64,000 nt of DNA from Trichosphaerium sp. ATCC 40318 (Eukaryota > Discosea > Flabellinia > Trichosidae): assembly GCA_038496445.1 (NCBI GenBank), contig JALMLS010000423.1, positions 1 to 64,000 of the forward strand, in the 5' to 3' direction. A program made the position numbers and the translations under genes. Of this stretch, positions 11,448 to 23,800 are shown piece by piece (position 1 is the stretch's first letter; every line of letters begins with the position of its first letter). The notes under the pieces are model-generated. The model saw nothing but the letters and a program-made list of their open reading frames with translations. It was not told where the DNA came from and ran no database searches.

Positions 11448-11789
11448 ACCTGAGCATGAGGTGCTATTTGTTCCTGTACAGTGACAATTTAACAGCGAGA
11501 CCACACTGTGAGTTTAAGAAGTTGTGAAAAAACACTCAAGCAAGAATTTGCCCACAAAAACCCAGCACAAACTGCAGTGGCAGTTTAGTTTAGCTCTCCG
11601 TTTTTTACCGCTATTGCGCTGAATACTTGTCAATAAAAGTCACCACAACATTGGTACTAACACGTTTTTTTTTTTTGTTTTACAAGCAAAAAACGCCATT
11701 ACCTGCTTGTTCACTAAAGTTTTCTTTATTTTTTACAAGTCAGCAAACTATACCAGTTTTAGTGCGTTTTCGTAGCCACGTGTGCTCGC

Positions 11790-12710
11790 TTAGATCATGC
11801 CACGAACGCAGTTCTTTATCAAGGTGCGGGCGTATGGGATGTAGCTTAAAGAGTACCTGCGCAAACTGTCAAAATCTTTTTTGACACTTAAGTATACGTA
11901 CCATGTGAGTGCCAAGAACTGTAGTATGACACCAAGAATACATAATCCAGCATTTTTGAGCTAAAGAAGCAATCAGCAGCTGATTTAAAAACAATACAAT
12001 AACCGAGCACGCACCCAAAACGCAAAGGTGAGTGTCATAGCCATGGCGAGCAAAAACATGATTGTCGCAAATATACGAGTGTTTTTGAACATTGCTTTGA
12101 GCTGATATAGTGGTCCCATCAAAAACAGAGTACTTTTGGGGAAGTTGATTAGCTTATTGAAACACATCAAAGGTTTAAAGAAAAGAAAAAAAAAAAAAAA
12201 CCACTCCGTTTTCAACTAATAACAGGCAAAGAAGCTGTTCTTGAATTCTTGGGCATGAGTGACGCTTGTATAGTACCTGGAAAGGGCAACGATGTTTCCG
12301 GCAGTGTAGATAACCGCGAAAATAATAAAATTATTTGTAAACAAAGCGAAAGTTGACTAATAGCGGTTGTTAGATAAGATAACATATCCCATAGGCGAAA
12401 AAACGTACAAGAAAACTCATGGCGAAACCTAAAACGACACAAATAATGAAACCCCACAATCGCTAAACAAGGTGTCAATTAAAAAACCAACTGAACGAGC
12501 AACGATGTGATAACACGAAATACAACAAACCTGTTTTAAAAACAACAACGACAAAGCAAAAAAAACAATAAACCAAAACCTGTTTTCGAATCTACGTACG
12601 TATTTCCACGATAAACTGGGACAACTACTCTTGTTTTGAGTGAGCATGCCAATAGCCTGCTTGTTCTCCTTGGCTGATGAACCCGTTACCGCGCTTTTCA
12701 AACCCTGCAT
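11790..12710 (-). CDS. SFT2: SFT2-family Golgi/endosome vesicle transport protein
   Basis: Small tetraspan membrane protein of the SFT2 family, which works in endosome-to-Golgi retrograde traffic. It starts MQGLKSAVTGSSAKENKQ (cytosolic, hydrophilic). Exons then give FAMSFL, IIFAVIYTAGNIVALS, LFLMGPLYQLKAMFKNTR followed by a transmembrane segment, and finally LTWYSLSYIPYARTLIKNC before the stop at 11790. The FLMGPxxQLKxMF and SYIPYAR blocks are diagnostic of the family. At least five introns begin GTACGT, GTGCGT or similar. The start is 145 bp from the divergent proteasome gene, suggesting a shared promoter. Confidence 0.9.
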
Positions 12711-12855
12711 AGTTTTATATTTGTTTATGCGTTTTTGTCCGCTGCGAAAGCTATCAAAATTTGACTCAGCTTGTACTTTTTTTTACCACTGAGATTTTTT
12801 TTGTTTGAAACGCTCAGACAAAAATTGAGTCAGAGCGAAAAGCCTAGGTCGAAAA
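12711..12855. promoter_or_regulatory. Bidirectional promoter region, SFT2 / PSMA2
   Basis: Only 145 bp separate the two divergent start codons, so control elements for both genes must lie here or inside the genes. No TATA box stands out. Confidence 0.4.
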
Positions 12856-14018
12856 ATGGATAATTCACGCTACTCGTTTTCTTTGACGACGTTCAGTCCA
12901 TCAGGAAAATTGGTTCAAATAGAATACGCCCTTAACGCCGTCGCCAATGGCGCCACATCGCTTGGCATTAAAGGTACGTAGTCGCACGCGCATTCGTTAC
13001 TTCAAAGACAAGATAGCAAACCTGTACTAAGTTTTACGAAGCAAAGGATGGCGTAGTACTCGCAACAGAAAAAAAATTGCCGTACCTAAACGACGGTAGC
13101 ACAATACAAAAGATTTGCACCATCACAAGTACGTTTCTTTTGAGGATACACCCTATTGTTTTCCTAACGATCGCTCAAACAACAAGGGCAGAATGTTGGT
13201 TTATTTTATTTTTTTTTGACATTATTTGCGTTTTTTACATCGCCAAAGCAATTTGTTTGCCGTGTACTGACGTGAGGCGCAGAGAGCATTGGTTTGGTAT
13301 ACTCTGGAATGAGCCCTGACTTTAGAGTACTCGTGCGCAAAGGACGCAAAAAGGCGCAAGAATACAAAAGATTTTATCACGATCCTATCCCTGTACGTAT
13401 TTGAAGGTGTGAAGTTTGGCACAAGCACTTTTCAGATACTTTAATGTGTCAAATCAATTTTTTGAAGCCTCTTTTTTTTTTTTTTGTTTGTTTGTAACTC
13501 CATAGTAGTTGAACCAATTCGTAAAAGAGATGGCATACATCATGCAAGAGTTTACACAATCTGGTGGTGTGCGCCCTTTTGGCGTTTCGTTGTTGGTAGC
13601 TGGTACGTAGTTCATTGCTGTTAATTATAAAAAAAATCTAATATACAATTTGATAGGTTTTGATGAGCGCGGACCACAACTCTTCCAAGTTGATCCTAGT
13701 GGGTCATACTTTGCTTGGAAAGCCAGTGCCATTGGCAAGTCTATGACATCAGCAAAAGCTTTCCTTGAGAAACGCCATAGCGATGACAGTGGTCTTGAAG
13801 ATACCATACATAGAGCCTTGCTTACTCTCAAAGAAGGTGCGCTTTACCTCCTATACACTTTCCGTGTTGCTCCAGAGAAACTGTTACTCACGTTGTTAAT
13901 AGGGTTTGAGGGAGAAATGAACGAAAACAACATTGAACTTGGTGTTATTGGTGATGATGGTGTATTTAGAGTTATTCCATCTAGTGAGATCAAAGATTAC
14001 TTGGACGAGGTCGTGTAA
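12856..14018 (+). CDS. PSMA2: 20S proteasome subunit alpha-2
   Basis: Core-particle outer-ring subunit. It begins [17 protein letters not shown] with the alpha-subunit signature [12 protein letters not shown]. Exons continue [68 protein letters not shown] and end [14 protein letters not shown]. Six exons are split by introns, several starting GTACGTA, GTACGTT or GTACGTAT. Length (about 235 aa) and all blocks match the family. As in other alpha subunits it is not expected to carry a catalytic N-terminal threonine. Confidence 0.97.
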
Positions 14019-14260
14019 ATCTGTTTTTTGCAATACCTTATCATGTAAAACAATAAAAAGAGGTGACAAACAACATTAATTTCTTACACAGTTTTCGGAA
14101 ACTTAATTGTTAGCAGTTTTACATCGATATGAGCGGCGTACTATTTCTTGTTCCCATTTTTTGTTGTACTAATTCTTTTTCTGGCTACCGGTGGTTTTAG
14201 TTTAAGTGCTGCTAAATTTACTTCAATCTGTTAGTGATCGAGTACACATCCACATACCTC

Positions 14261-16523
14261 ATGGAACGTGTATTCTTAGTGCTGCTAATGCTATGTGCAG
14301 CGCCAATTGCGGTTTAGTTTGTAAAACAATTTGACAACTACCTAACACTGACAGTTGATGCCCAAAATCGCCAGTTTGAGGTGTTTAGTAGCACAGGTTG
14401 TTCAGTTTGTACCCTACTCTCTTTTTTGACAACGGTAGCATGCTCGTGAACCTTGTACGTACTGTTTTAACTAAACAGCTACAGGTTTTGGGCAAGATAA
14501 AGATTTATTCAGCAATAATTGCTGTGGTACTGGTGTTGCCCGAGTAGAGGCGTTAGATACGATAGGAGGCAAAACTCCATTAAATTATGTGATAAGCGGT
14601 TCAGACGAGTTTGTTTTCACTGCCACGGTAAACGCAAAGGATTTCACACTGCTGCGATGGCGCTCTGGTGTCATATCAGAAATAGCGTTCAATTCCACTT
14701 CCATTTCTTGCATGTACAGAGATAGTGAAAACAATACGATCTATCAACTGAAAGCGTTACATTAGCAGACGATTTGTACATTGGATTTGATAGTAGTTAC
14801 CCTTGCGAATTTGTTTCTGTTGGAGCAAGTGTTTACTTTTCTGCAACAACTGCATTAGGTACATCACTGTGTGTTAAGAATGGTAGCAATCCTGCTGCAC
14901 CAGTCAGCCTTTTGGTACGCGTCATTAGTGGTCTGAGAAGATTTAACTTCTGTTAAAGGGAGTACCAGACCCCACGCCTACATACCTCGTTGCTATAGGA
15001 CCAATACTGTACTTCAGGTATCTGAAAATTTAATTACACCAATTTGTTTAACAGTCTATTCCGTAACAATTTTCAGTGCTCTACTCGATAACAGAGGAGT
15101 AGAACTAACTGCATATAATACAACAAGTGGTGAGGTATCTCAGTATGATATTAATGTAGGAGAAGCAGGATCAGTTCCACAGAATTTGTTGGAATTGAAT
15201 GGTGATCTGTATTTTATAGCAGATTCACCGAATATTGGTCTGTGGAAGTTTGACATTGCGAACAATACTCCCTCTCTAGTTACAACGGAAATAGCTTTCG
15301 GAGCATTGGTTGGTGGCGTTTACCCGTAATTTACATCTACACAATTGTACAAACTGACGGAATGCAGTCATGTGGCATTTCTGGTTCCTGATAATACTAT
15401 TGGAATTAACATGGCAGTGTATGATCTAAGTACAGGCCAGCTTGTAAGGCATCATATATCTCCAACTGTTTTGATTGCACATGGCCCAACATTTGCAGCA
15501 GTTGCGCCTAATCTAAGTTCCTCCAATATTTTTATCATAGACCCATGTGTCGTCACTCCTACAGAGTCTCCGACGCCTCCGGTGTCAGCATCACCTAGTG
15601 TTGCACCTACTCAAATGACTTTATTGGAATCTACAAAAGTATTTGTCTCATTTTTTGTAGTGTTTTGTCCACCTCAAGGCAAGCCTTAATTTACAGTTAA
15701 AATTGATTTGCTTATCCAAAATAGATTTGTTCGTTGATAGAATGTTTGCAGTGAACTTTTTGAGTAATTACAATATTGTAGGCTATTGTATAGCTGCTGA
15801 TTTACCTGGTACACAAATGAAGAATTACTGTAGATGGCTCCTGGTATGGACACTTACGTTGTATGATGAAGGTTAACACCCAGTAGAAAGTATGAGCAAA
15901 AAGTACTCTGTCAAGTCAGATATCTGGAGTTTTGGGTGTTTGTTGTGGGAATTAATCCACCGAGCAGAACCTCATGTCGACAAGGTTGATGATATGATGT
16001 CTATTGCAGTTAAAATTAGGTAATACCAATTCAATTTGTTCATGAACCAAAATAATATCTACCAACACACCTGTAATAAAAGGTGACTGCCCAAGATAAT
16101 GGTGTAAAATAATGAAATCCTGTTGGAGAAAAGATCCAACTACGAGGCCAACATTTGACGACCTGGCACAAGCTTTAAAGTTGTCAGTTGATTATAGTAG
16201 CAATATCTTGGTTGCACAGCAAAAGAAAACACAATTGTTCATTGCCTCTCCAAGATCAGAAATTAAGGCACGAGCTTTTGACATAACGTAGAATACTACA
16301 TACTTGCAGGTTTGTACCATATAGGCTACAGAAGCCATTGTAAAATACGACTACAAAGCAACAAAATGATGCTGAACTTTCACTTGTTGGTGGTCAAGAA
16401 CTAACAGTGATCTCAAGGGACACTGGTAAGGAAGGTTTTGTACAAGCAAAGATCTCTTCGGGTGAAGTTGGACTAGTTCCCTCCTGGTATTTAAGCGGTT
16501 CACCAAAACTACCAATCTTGTAA
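14261..16523 (+). pseudogene. Decayed receptor kinase-like gene with SH3 domain
   Basis: It starts MERVFLVLLMLCAAPIAV, a signal-peptide-like sequence, directly followed by an in-frame TAG. Downstream, coding-quality blocks appear in shifting frames: a secreted propeller-like region (GGKTPLNYVISGSDEFVF, TLADDLYIGFDSSYP), a Thr/Pro/Ser-rich stalk (CVVTPTESPTPPVSASPS), the end of a tyrosine-kinase-like domain (KSDIWSFGCLLWELIHRAEP, CWRKDPTTRPTFDDLAQAL), then an SH3 domain (SLVGGQELTVISRDTGKEGF, VGLVPSWYL). The N-lobe, catalytic loop and DFG region of the kinase are missing. A one-base frameshift lies in the SH3 N-terminus (near 16364) and another near 14760. Part of this gene is repeated at 19586-20205. 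It is almost certainly non-functional unless the assembly is faulty. Confidence 0.65.
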
Positions 16524-16629
16524 AATACAACAACCGCTTAAATTCTATGGCGAATTTGTTTTTGGTAACACGTGGTTTTTATTACAACAATAATAATACT
16601 AGTACATCTTACTCCCACTTTGAGAGGGT

Positions 16630-18270
16630 TTAATCAGATGATTCATCTTCTTGTGCTTCTTCCAAAGTAGTGATGGTTTGAGTGAGTTGCTTCTTGCGTT
16701 GAAGCAGATCGTCATACTCAGATTGGCGTGGATTTGGAGCAGTGGATGATGATTTAGCACTTCGGGCTACAGAACCACTTCCTGCACTACCTCTAGTAGG
16801 TGCTGTAACACTTTTAGCAGTACCAAACATAGACATGTGCTCATCACCAAAGTAGACACTGTAGAGCTTAGGTAGGAACATAACACCAAGGGTAACTGTA
16901 CAAGAAAATTAGAAACAAAAAAAAACCCCACGTGATTTAGGTGTTTGTAAAACGTACGTGTAGCGAAAAACCAAATACCAAGTGCAAATACTAAGGATGA
17001 TACTTTCTTGGTTGAGCTTGAATTGACGATGAAGCCAACAATGCAAATAAGTACTGACCATACAAGAGCATTGTAAATGGCTACAGCAATGAAACGTGCT
17101 TCGTTAAACTGTGTTGGTACTTTACGAACCATAAAAGCACAAACGCATCCGAATACCATAATAATGGCATCGTATACAATGAGCACAATGACAAATGCCA
17201 AAGCCTTGTCAGATGAACACTCGTTGAAGGAGTTTAGTCCATCAATTTGGAGTCTAGACTCATTAGGAGATACAATACTCCATACAACTAATACTAGTGC
17301 TTGAATAGCGGCGGCACCAGCAATAATCTTGAGAAGATCCCAGACTGTAATTTTGAAGATTTCCAAACTCTTGATGGAGAAGATCTTCCAGATACGGTAT
17401 GTCTTTGCAAACAACGGACTAGAAGAGGTTGTAAGTCATTAAGAAGAAGATAAGTGGTTGCGACAGGATGGTACATACGTGAAAATCAAGATGTATGCAA
17501 TGAATGGGAGCCAGATACGAAGCTCACACACGATACGTGAGTCAGGAGGAGCAGCCCATACAATCATACCGATGTAACCGAGTATTGCTCCTGCAAGAAT
17601 AATTACAAGCATCTCTGGTGTTGACGCTTTGATAAGAGGGGTGCTCCTGTTTGAAAATGAGAAAAATGCTATCACGTGAAAGGAGTTTGTCGTACCAATT
17701 CATCAAAATAAGAATACAAACAGCGATGGCGAATGCAATACCGATAATGGCAGCGACCAAAATGATAATTGAGTATATATCAGTCCATGAAGCGCTCTCA
17801 ACACTACGTGTAATATCTAGTACTTCAATCATTACTTGACCATTCCTGGTTACAAGCTGAGCATTGAAAGGTGCGTTCACACTGACATATGTAGGCAAAG
17901 TGCCATCTAGAAGAATTGGTTAGTTGTATTAAATACAGAAGGTTCTTGTCTGCGTACCAAAGAGAGGGATGAGGGAACCGATTTCAACAAAGAAACTAGG
18001 AGAAACATCCAATTCTACGATACCAAGTGTAACAGATCTGTTGAATTGTACTCCACCTCCAGGGAGGAAGATCTTCAGTACTGATGTTTCATCGAAAAAC
18101 ACGTCAACATCAAATGTCACTTTGGTGTTCTCCAAAACATCGAGTTCACCGCCGTTTAGGAACTGTACTCTACTTTGATTACCAACGTCGATTATTGCGA
18201 CAGTGTCACGGATTACTAGAGACCCACTTCCTTCAGTTAAGATGAGGGATTGATTCAAAAAAAACGCTTG
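16630..18270 (-). pseudogene. 5'-truncated copy of beta-helix class C GPCR, with intact C-terminus
   Basis: It encodes the membrane-proximal ectodomain, the whole 7TM region (FAKTYRIWKIFSIKSLEIF, QFNEARFIAVAIYNALVW, GVMFLPKLYSVYFG) and a cytosolic tail ending in an acidic coiled-coil-like stretch (LLQRKKQLTQTITTLEEAQ) with the stop at 16630. Introns match those of the copy at 20950-22425. Homology stops at 18270, so the signal peptide and beta-helix are absent and no ATG-led exon replaces them. At the break ATGT of the other copy is AAAA here, removing an internal Met. The tail of this copy probably represents the original C-terminus of the family. Confidence 0.7.
16795..18270. repeat. Segmental duplication, copy 1 (pairs with 20950-22425)
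   Basis: The two 1476-bp segments align at a constant offset of 4155 bp, with no indels. I found about nine scattered substitutions plus a four-base change near the right edge, so identity is about 99%. The duplication is recent, or the two are haplotypes assembled in tandem. Confidence 0.9.
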
Positions 18271-18359
18271 TATTAGGAGGTCCTTGCTGCAATTAAGATT
18301 CGCGGGAAAATAAGCTCTTCCTTATTTTAAAATTCCAGCTGAACTTGCCGATAGAAAGA

Positions 18360-20761
18360 AACTATGTGCAAACGAAGTCTTATGTTGCAATAGCTGCTTC
18401 AACTGTAGTTGTAAGCTCACATGGACCATTTATTGCAATTCACAAGAAAAAGCCACCATTAAAATAACTGGAGTACATGATTTAGCCTCTTTCCATGTGA
18501 GAGCGTCTATTCCTGAAGACTTTTTTTATACTTGGTGCGTTTTGGTTTTATTTGTTTAATTTGTGCTAAATTTAGTAGGCACGTAAAAAGTTGATTGAGG
18601 AAGATGAATATGGTACTTCAGAACGTTATGGTCGTGTCAAGCCAAGTGACTTTGATGACACTTTACGAAAAATGAGACGTCAATTAAAGCGAGATAAATT
18701 AATTGTTGATGAAGAAGATAAGAAGTGGATAATTGATCAAAGCACAGTACATGACTGGCTCAAAAGTAATCAAAAGACTTCTCCGTAAGTTCCCCGAAAA
18801 CAACAAACTAAACAAACATTAACTCACACAAGGTCTGAAAATATCATTCAAGAGCTGCGCAATTTTCTACAGGACCCTGTTAACAAACCATACATTGTGT
18901 ACCCAGTTTTAGATGAATTTCAGCCCTCTGAAGACAAAAGCAACTTTGCAGTAGTTTTAGCTACAGCAGAGTCATTAAAACTGCTAGCCAAGTATGGCCA
19001 AGGCGTGATTGGCATTGAAGTGTGTACAAATTTAATGCGTACTCATTTCCAATCTGGGGTGTGGTTTGTGAAGAACCTAAAACAGGAAGAGGCATTTTGT
19101 GTGCTTTATGCATTGCATCTAGCAGTAAAGCAGGTAATATTGCAGCATTTTTGAAAGTGTTGAAAGATAAAATGGAACAACTGCCAAATGGTACGTAAAA
19201 CACGTCTAATAATTAAATAATTTATTGTACAGGCGTAAAAGAATGGAAACCAGTAGTTATGATCAATAAAGATAAGGCGGAGAAAAAAGCCATTTTGATG
19301 CTGGGTTTGGCGTTTATATTGTGTCAGTTCCATTACCATAGAACGTGGCAAAAAAATTGTATGTTTGTTCAAATACAGCCATGGCTCTAAAAATAGTACG
19401 TACTGTTTACTTTGCTTTCAAGCTGATAATTAGCACAATGATTAGGTGATGGAACAATTTTCATTCTTGAACAGAGCTACTAACTGTATAAAAACTTGAA
19501 TATCTAGAATGATATTTTAAAAAATGGTTCCAAAGAACGTACAAAATGATGGACTACGAATAGCATCAAAAAAAATTATTGAACCATTGCGAACAATACT
19601 CCCTCTCTAGTTACAACGGAAATAGCTTTCGGAGCATTGGTTGGTGGCGTTTACCCGTAATTTACATCTACACAATTGTACAAACTGACGGAATGCAGTC
19701 ATGTGGCATTTCTGGTTCCTGATAATACTATTGGAATTAACATGGCAGTGTAATCTAAGTACACCAGTTGTAAGCATCATATATCTCCAACTGTTTATTG
19801 CACATGGCCCAACATTTGCAGCAGTTGCGCCTAATCTAAGTTCCTCCAATATTTTTATCATAGACCCATGTGTCGTCACTCCCAGAGTCTCCGACGCCTC
19901 CGGTGTCAGCATCACCTAGTGTTGCACCTACTCAAATGACTTTATTCAATCTACAGATTTGTCTCATTTTTTGTAGTGTTTTGTCACCTTAAATCAAAAG
20001 CCACTTTACAGAACTGCATTTGAGAAAAAAGCAGTGAACTTTTTGAAAATGTAAGTATTTTATTTATTTTGTGTTTATTTAACTGGTTTTACACATCATG
20101 TGGAATTACTGTAGATGGCTCCTATGGACACTTACGTTGTATGATGAAGGTTAAACCTACAAAGTATGAGAAATCCTGTAGAGTCAGATATGGAGGGTGT
20201 TTGTTGTGGAGGCTTTAAAGCTTCTGGTAAAGAGTGTAAACACATTATTGCTGTTTCACTTTTTGAGCAAGATTATTCTGCTGAAACAATTGTACAAGAG
20301 CAAGCCATTCACGCTTTACATGGTAAGTAACATCAACAGTATATTTAATAATTATTGTAGAGCATGAAGAGAACATTCCTGAGTTAGACAAGGTAACAGC
20401 TCGTAAAAATGACACTCAAAAACGAAAACGTAAAAATAAGAGAAAAAGAAAGTCAAAAAAAGAGGAAGAACCTGCCTCTCCATCACCCTCACAAGAGTGC
20501 TCAGAGTCATCCAATTCAATCTATTCAAGCGAATCCATGTCTCAATTCTATGTCGAAGACAAAGTGTCAGGTGAACTATCTGAAGTGCCAATTGTGCTAC
20601 AAGTACAACAAGGTAAAAAACAATTGTTTTCATAATCTGTTCTCTGACTACTCTTAGCGAAGACATGCTCTACTTCAAAATTGTACAAAGCGATTGTTGC
20701 TGGACATGCTAAAATAACACCACGAAAAAGGACTCAAACACGTCGCTATGGACAAAAGTAA
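18360..20761 (+). pseudogene. Mutator-like (MULE) transposase, decayed and interrupted
   Basis: An N-terminal Cys-rich finger (CCNSCFNCSCKLTW, then ITGVHDLASFHV, FLYWCH/FAR1-like) leads into DYGTSERYGRVKPSDF-like sequence near 18610 and a MULE catalytic region: YKFNAYSFPIWGVVCEEPKT (19028 on) and VVMINKDKAEKKAI...LCQFHYHRTW (19254-19355). A SWIM zinc finger (CCGGFKASGKECKHIIA) lies near 20203-20255, with a Lys/Arg/Ser-rich tail ending at 20761. A frameshift separates GVIGIE from YKFNAY. A ~620-bp fragment of the receptor-kinase pseudogene (19586-20205) sits between catalytic region and SWIM finger. The basic tail suggests nuclear import and DNA binding. No convincing terminal inverted repeats were found, so element ends are unknown. 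Confidence 0.65.
19586..20205 (+). repeat. Degenerate second copy of receptor-kinase pseudogene segment
   Basis: Matches 15260-15955, with long identical runs such as GCACATGGCCCAACATTTGC interrupted by many 1-6 nt deletions (for example TGTATGATCT to TGTAATCT) and rather few substitutions. It lies inside the MULE transposase. Confidence 0.85.
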
Positions 20762-20868
20762 GAACAAGTACAAAAGTGTAATAAAAACCTAATTAAACGT
20801 CACACTGTCACAATAATGACACATGTGGGTCTTCTATCTATGTAAATCACAGCTATTGCAAGCGGCAA

Positions 20869-23800
20869 TCAAAAAAAAAAGTAGCAGAGCAGGGAAATAT
20901 CCACCAGTTGGGATAATTCCCCAGAAAGTGAGGATATTTCCCACTCTGCAGTAGGTGCTGTAACACTTTTAGCAGTACCAAACATAGACATGTGCTCATC
21001 ACCAAAGTAGACACTGTAGAGCTTAGGTAGGAACATAACACCAAGGGTAACTGTACAAGAAAATTAGAAACAAAAAAAAACCCCACGTGATTTAGGTGTT
21101 TGTAAAACGTACGTGTAGCGAAAAACCAAATACCAAGTGCAAATACTAAGGATGATACTTTCTTGGTTGAGCTTGAATTGACGATGAAGCCAACAATGCA
21201 AATAAGTACTGACCATACAAGAGCATTGTAAATGGCCACAGCAATGAAACGTGCTTCGTTAAACTGTGTTGGTACTTTACGAACCATAAAAGCACAAACG
21301 CATCCGAATACCATAATAATGGCATCGTATACAATGAGCACAATGACAAATGCTAAAGCCTTGTCAGATGAGCACTCGTTGAAGGAGTTTAGTCCATCAA
21401 TTTGGAGTCTAGACTCATTAGGAGATACAATACTCCATACGACTAGTACTAGTGCTTGAATAGCGGCGGCACCAGCAATAATCTTGAGAAGATCCCAGAC
21501 TGTAATTTTGAAGATTTCCAAACTCTTGATGGAGAAGATCTTCCAGATACGGTATGTCTTTGCAAACAACGGACTAGAAGAGGTTGTAAGTCATTAAGAA
21601 GAAGATAAGTGGTTGCGACAGGTTGGTACATACGTGAAAATCAAGATGTATGCAATGAATGGGAGCCAGATACGAAGCTCACACACGATACGTGAGTCAG
21701 GAGGAGCAGCCCACACAATCATACCGATGTAACCGAGTATTGCTCCTGCAAGAATAATTACAAGCATCTCTGGTGTTGACGCTTTGATAAGAGGAGTGCT
21801 CCTGTTTGAAAATGAGAAAAATGCTATCACGTGAAAGGAGTTTGTCGTACCAATTCATCAAAATAAGAATACAAACAGCGATGGCGAATGCAATACCGAT
21901 AATGGCAGCGACCAAAATGATAATTGAGTATATATCAGTCCATGAAGCGCTCTCAACACTACGTGTAATATCTAGTACTTCAATCATTACTTGACCATTC
22001 CTGGTTACAAGCTGAGCATTGAAAGGTGCGTTCACACTGACATATGTAGGCAAAGTGCCATCTAGAAGAATTGGTTAGTTGTATTAAATACAGAAGGTTC
22101 TTGTCTGCGTACCAAAGAGAGGGATGAGGGAACCGATTTCAACAAAGAAACTAGGAGAAACATCCAATTCTACGATACCAAGTGTAACAGATCTGTTGAA
22201 TTGTACTCCACCTCCAGGGAGGAAGATCTTCAGTACTGATGTTTCATCAAAAAACACGTCAACATCAAATGTCACTTTGGTGTTCTCCAAAACATCGAGT
22301 TCACCGCCGTTTAGGAACTGTACTCTACTTTGATTACCAACGTCGATTATTGCGACAGTGTCACGGATTACTAGAGACCCACTTCCTTCAGTTAAGATGA
22401 GGGATTGATTCATGTAAAACGCTTGAACAGCAGCAGAAGCTGCCAAGTTAAGTTGTCCGCGAGCAATAATATCAACTTCACGCATAATTTGCTCTTCAGC
22501 TTCTTTGTTGGAGATGAATAAACTCTCGGATCCATTACGGAATGTAATGTTGTTAGGTACTTCGAAGATGCCCTTAAAAGAAACTGTTAGACGACTTTCT
22601 TTGTCTACACTAGGAAAAAAAGATGATTCAATGCAGTGGTTACCTCTATAAAACCCTCATTCCATGTGAAAGCGTTCACAATGTCCAAAGTAATGTTAGG
22701 GCTTAATGTCATGTGCCCGTTTTGCATAATTACACGTTCAATGGTGTGATCAGTCATTATGCCCATGTCACCTTGTATTCTCAAGTTGTCAATTTGATTT
22801 CCTAAAATAGGTATGTTAACCAAATGCCTTTCTTATATTGTTATACAACTGTACCTGAAAATACCTTGGCTTGGCCAAAGAAGGTAGGGACATTACTATC
22901 GCCAAAAAGGACGAAAGTAGAATCATATATCTCAGATTGTACGGAACCTTTGACATGATTGTCAGGTCCTGTAAAAGAGCAGTTTCTGACAACAACAGAA
23001 CCACCATCAATAGATCCTCCTTCAGCTGCACTGAATAAATTGTAAGAGAACATCAAATATGTGTTTTTAGCCTCAACGTACGTGTTATTAATAAAGGTAC
23101 AGTCTGTGTATCTATCAACTCCAGCTTCGGTGAATTGATCAAAGTTTACGCCAACACCTCCAAAAGTAGAAGTACAGCCAATGAATGTACACCTCTCCCA
23201 GCTATTCTGTGTGATACCACTTACAGTGTAGTGTACACCACCGAAACCTAAAAAGAATAAACTTGTTAGTTAAACAATCTTCAATAACTAAATGTTTGAC
23301 CGTACTTGGCGATGAGTTTTCGATAAAGGTGCAGTCCTCATACCTTTGGAACGCACCACTAATTTGCCACACAAAACCTCCTGCAAAACCGGATGTTGTA
23401 TTAACACTGGTCAGATTTTTGGCGTGGAAACCGCCTCCAAAATGCCATATAAATCCGGCAAAGACTGAAGCGTAGTTGTTCTCAGCGTAGATGTCTTCCA
23501 AGTACAAGTACGTGTGATCAGGGTTTTGGAACATATCTAAAACACCACCGAATCTACCAACGTTGTTCGTAAACGTAGAGCGCACAATAGTCGAGTTAAA
23601 CGAATTAAACGCTAGCAGCTGAGTTAACAATGATAACAGGGTGGGGGTCAAACGTGTTTCTGGATCTAGTGATTTTCTAACACATACCCAAATAGATGAC
23701 TCCGCCAAGCTCAGCAAAGTTATTGTTAAAAGTGCAATCAGCAGCATCAATATCAGAAAAAGGCAAGTATACTTGTCCTCTGCAACTGGCAAAGTTACAT

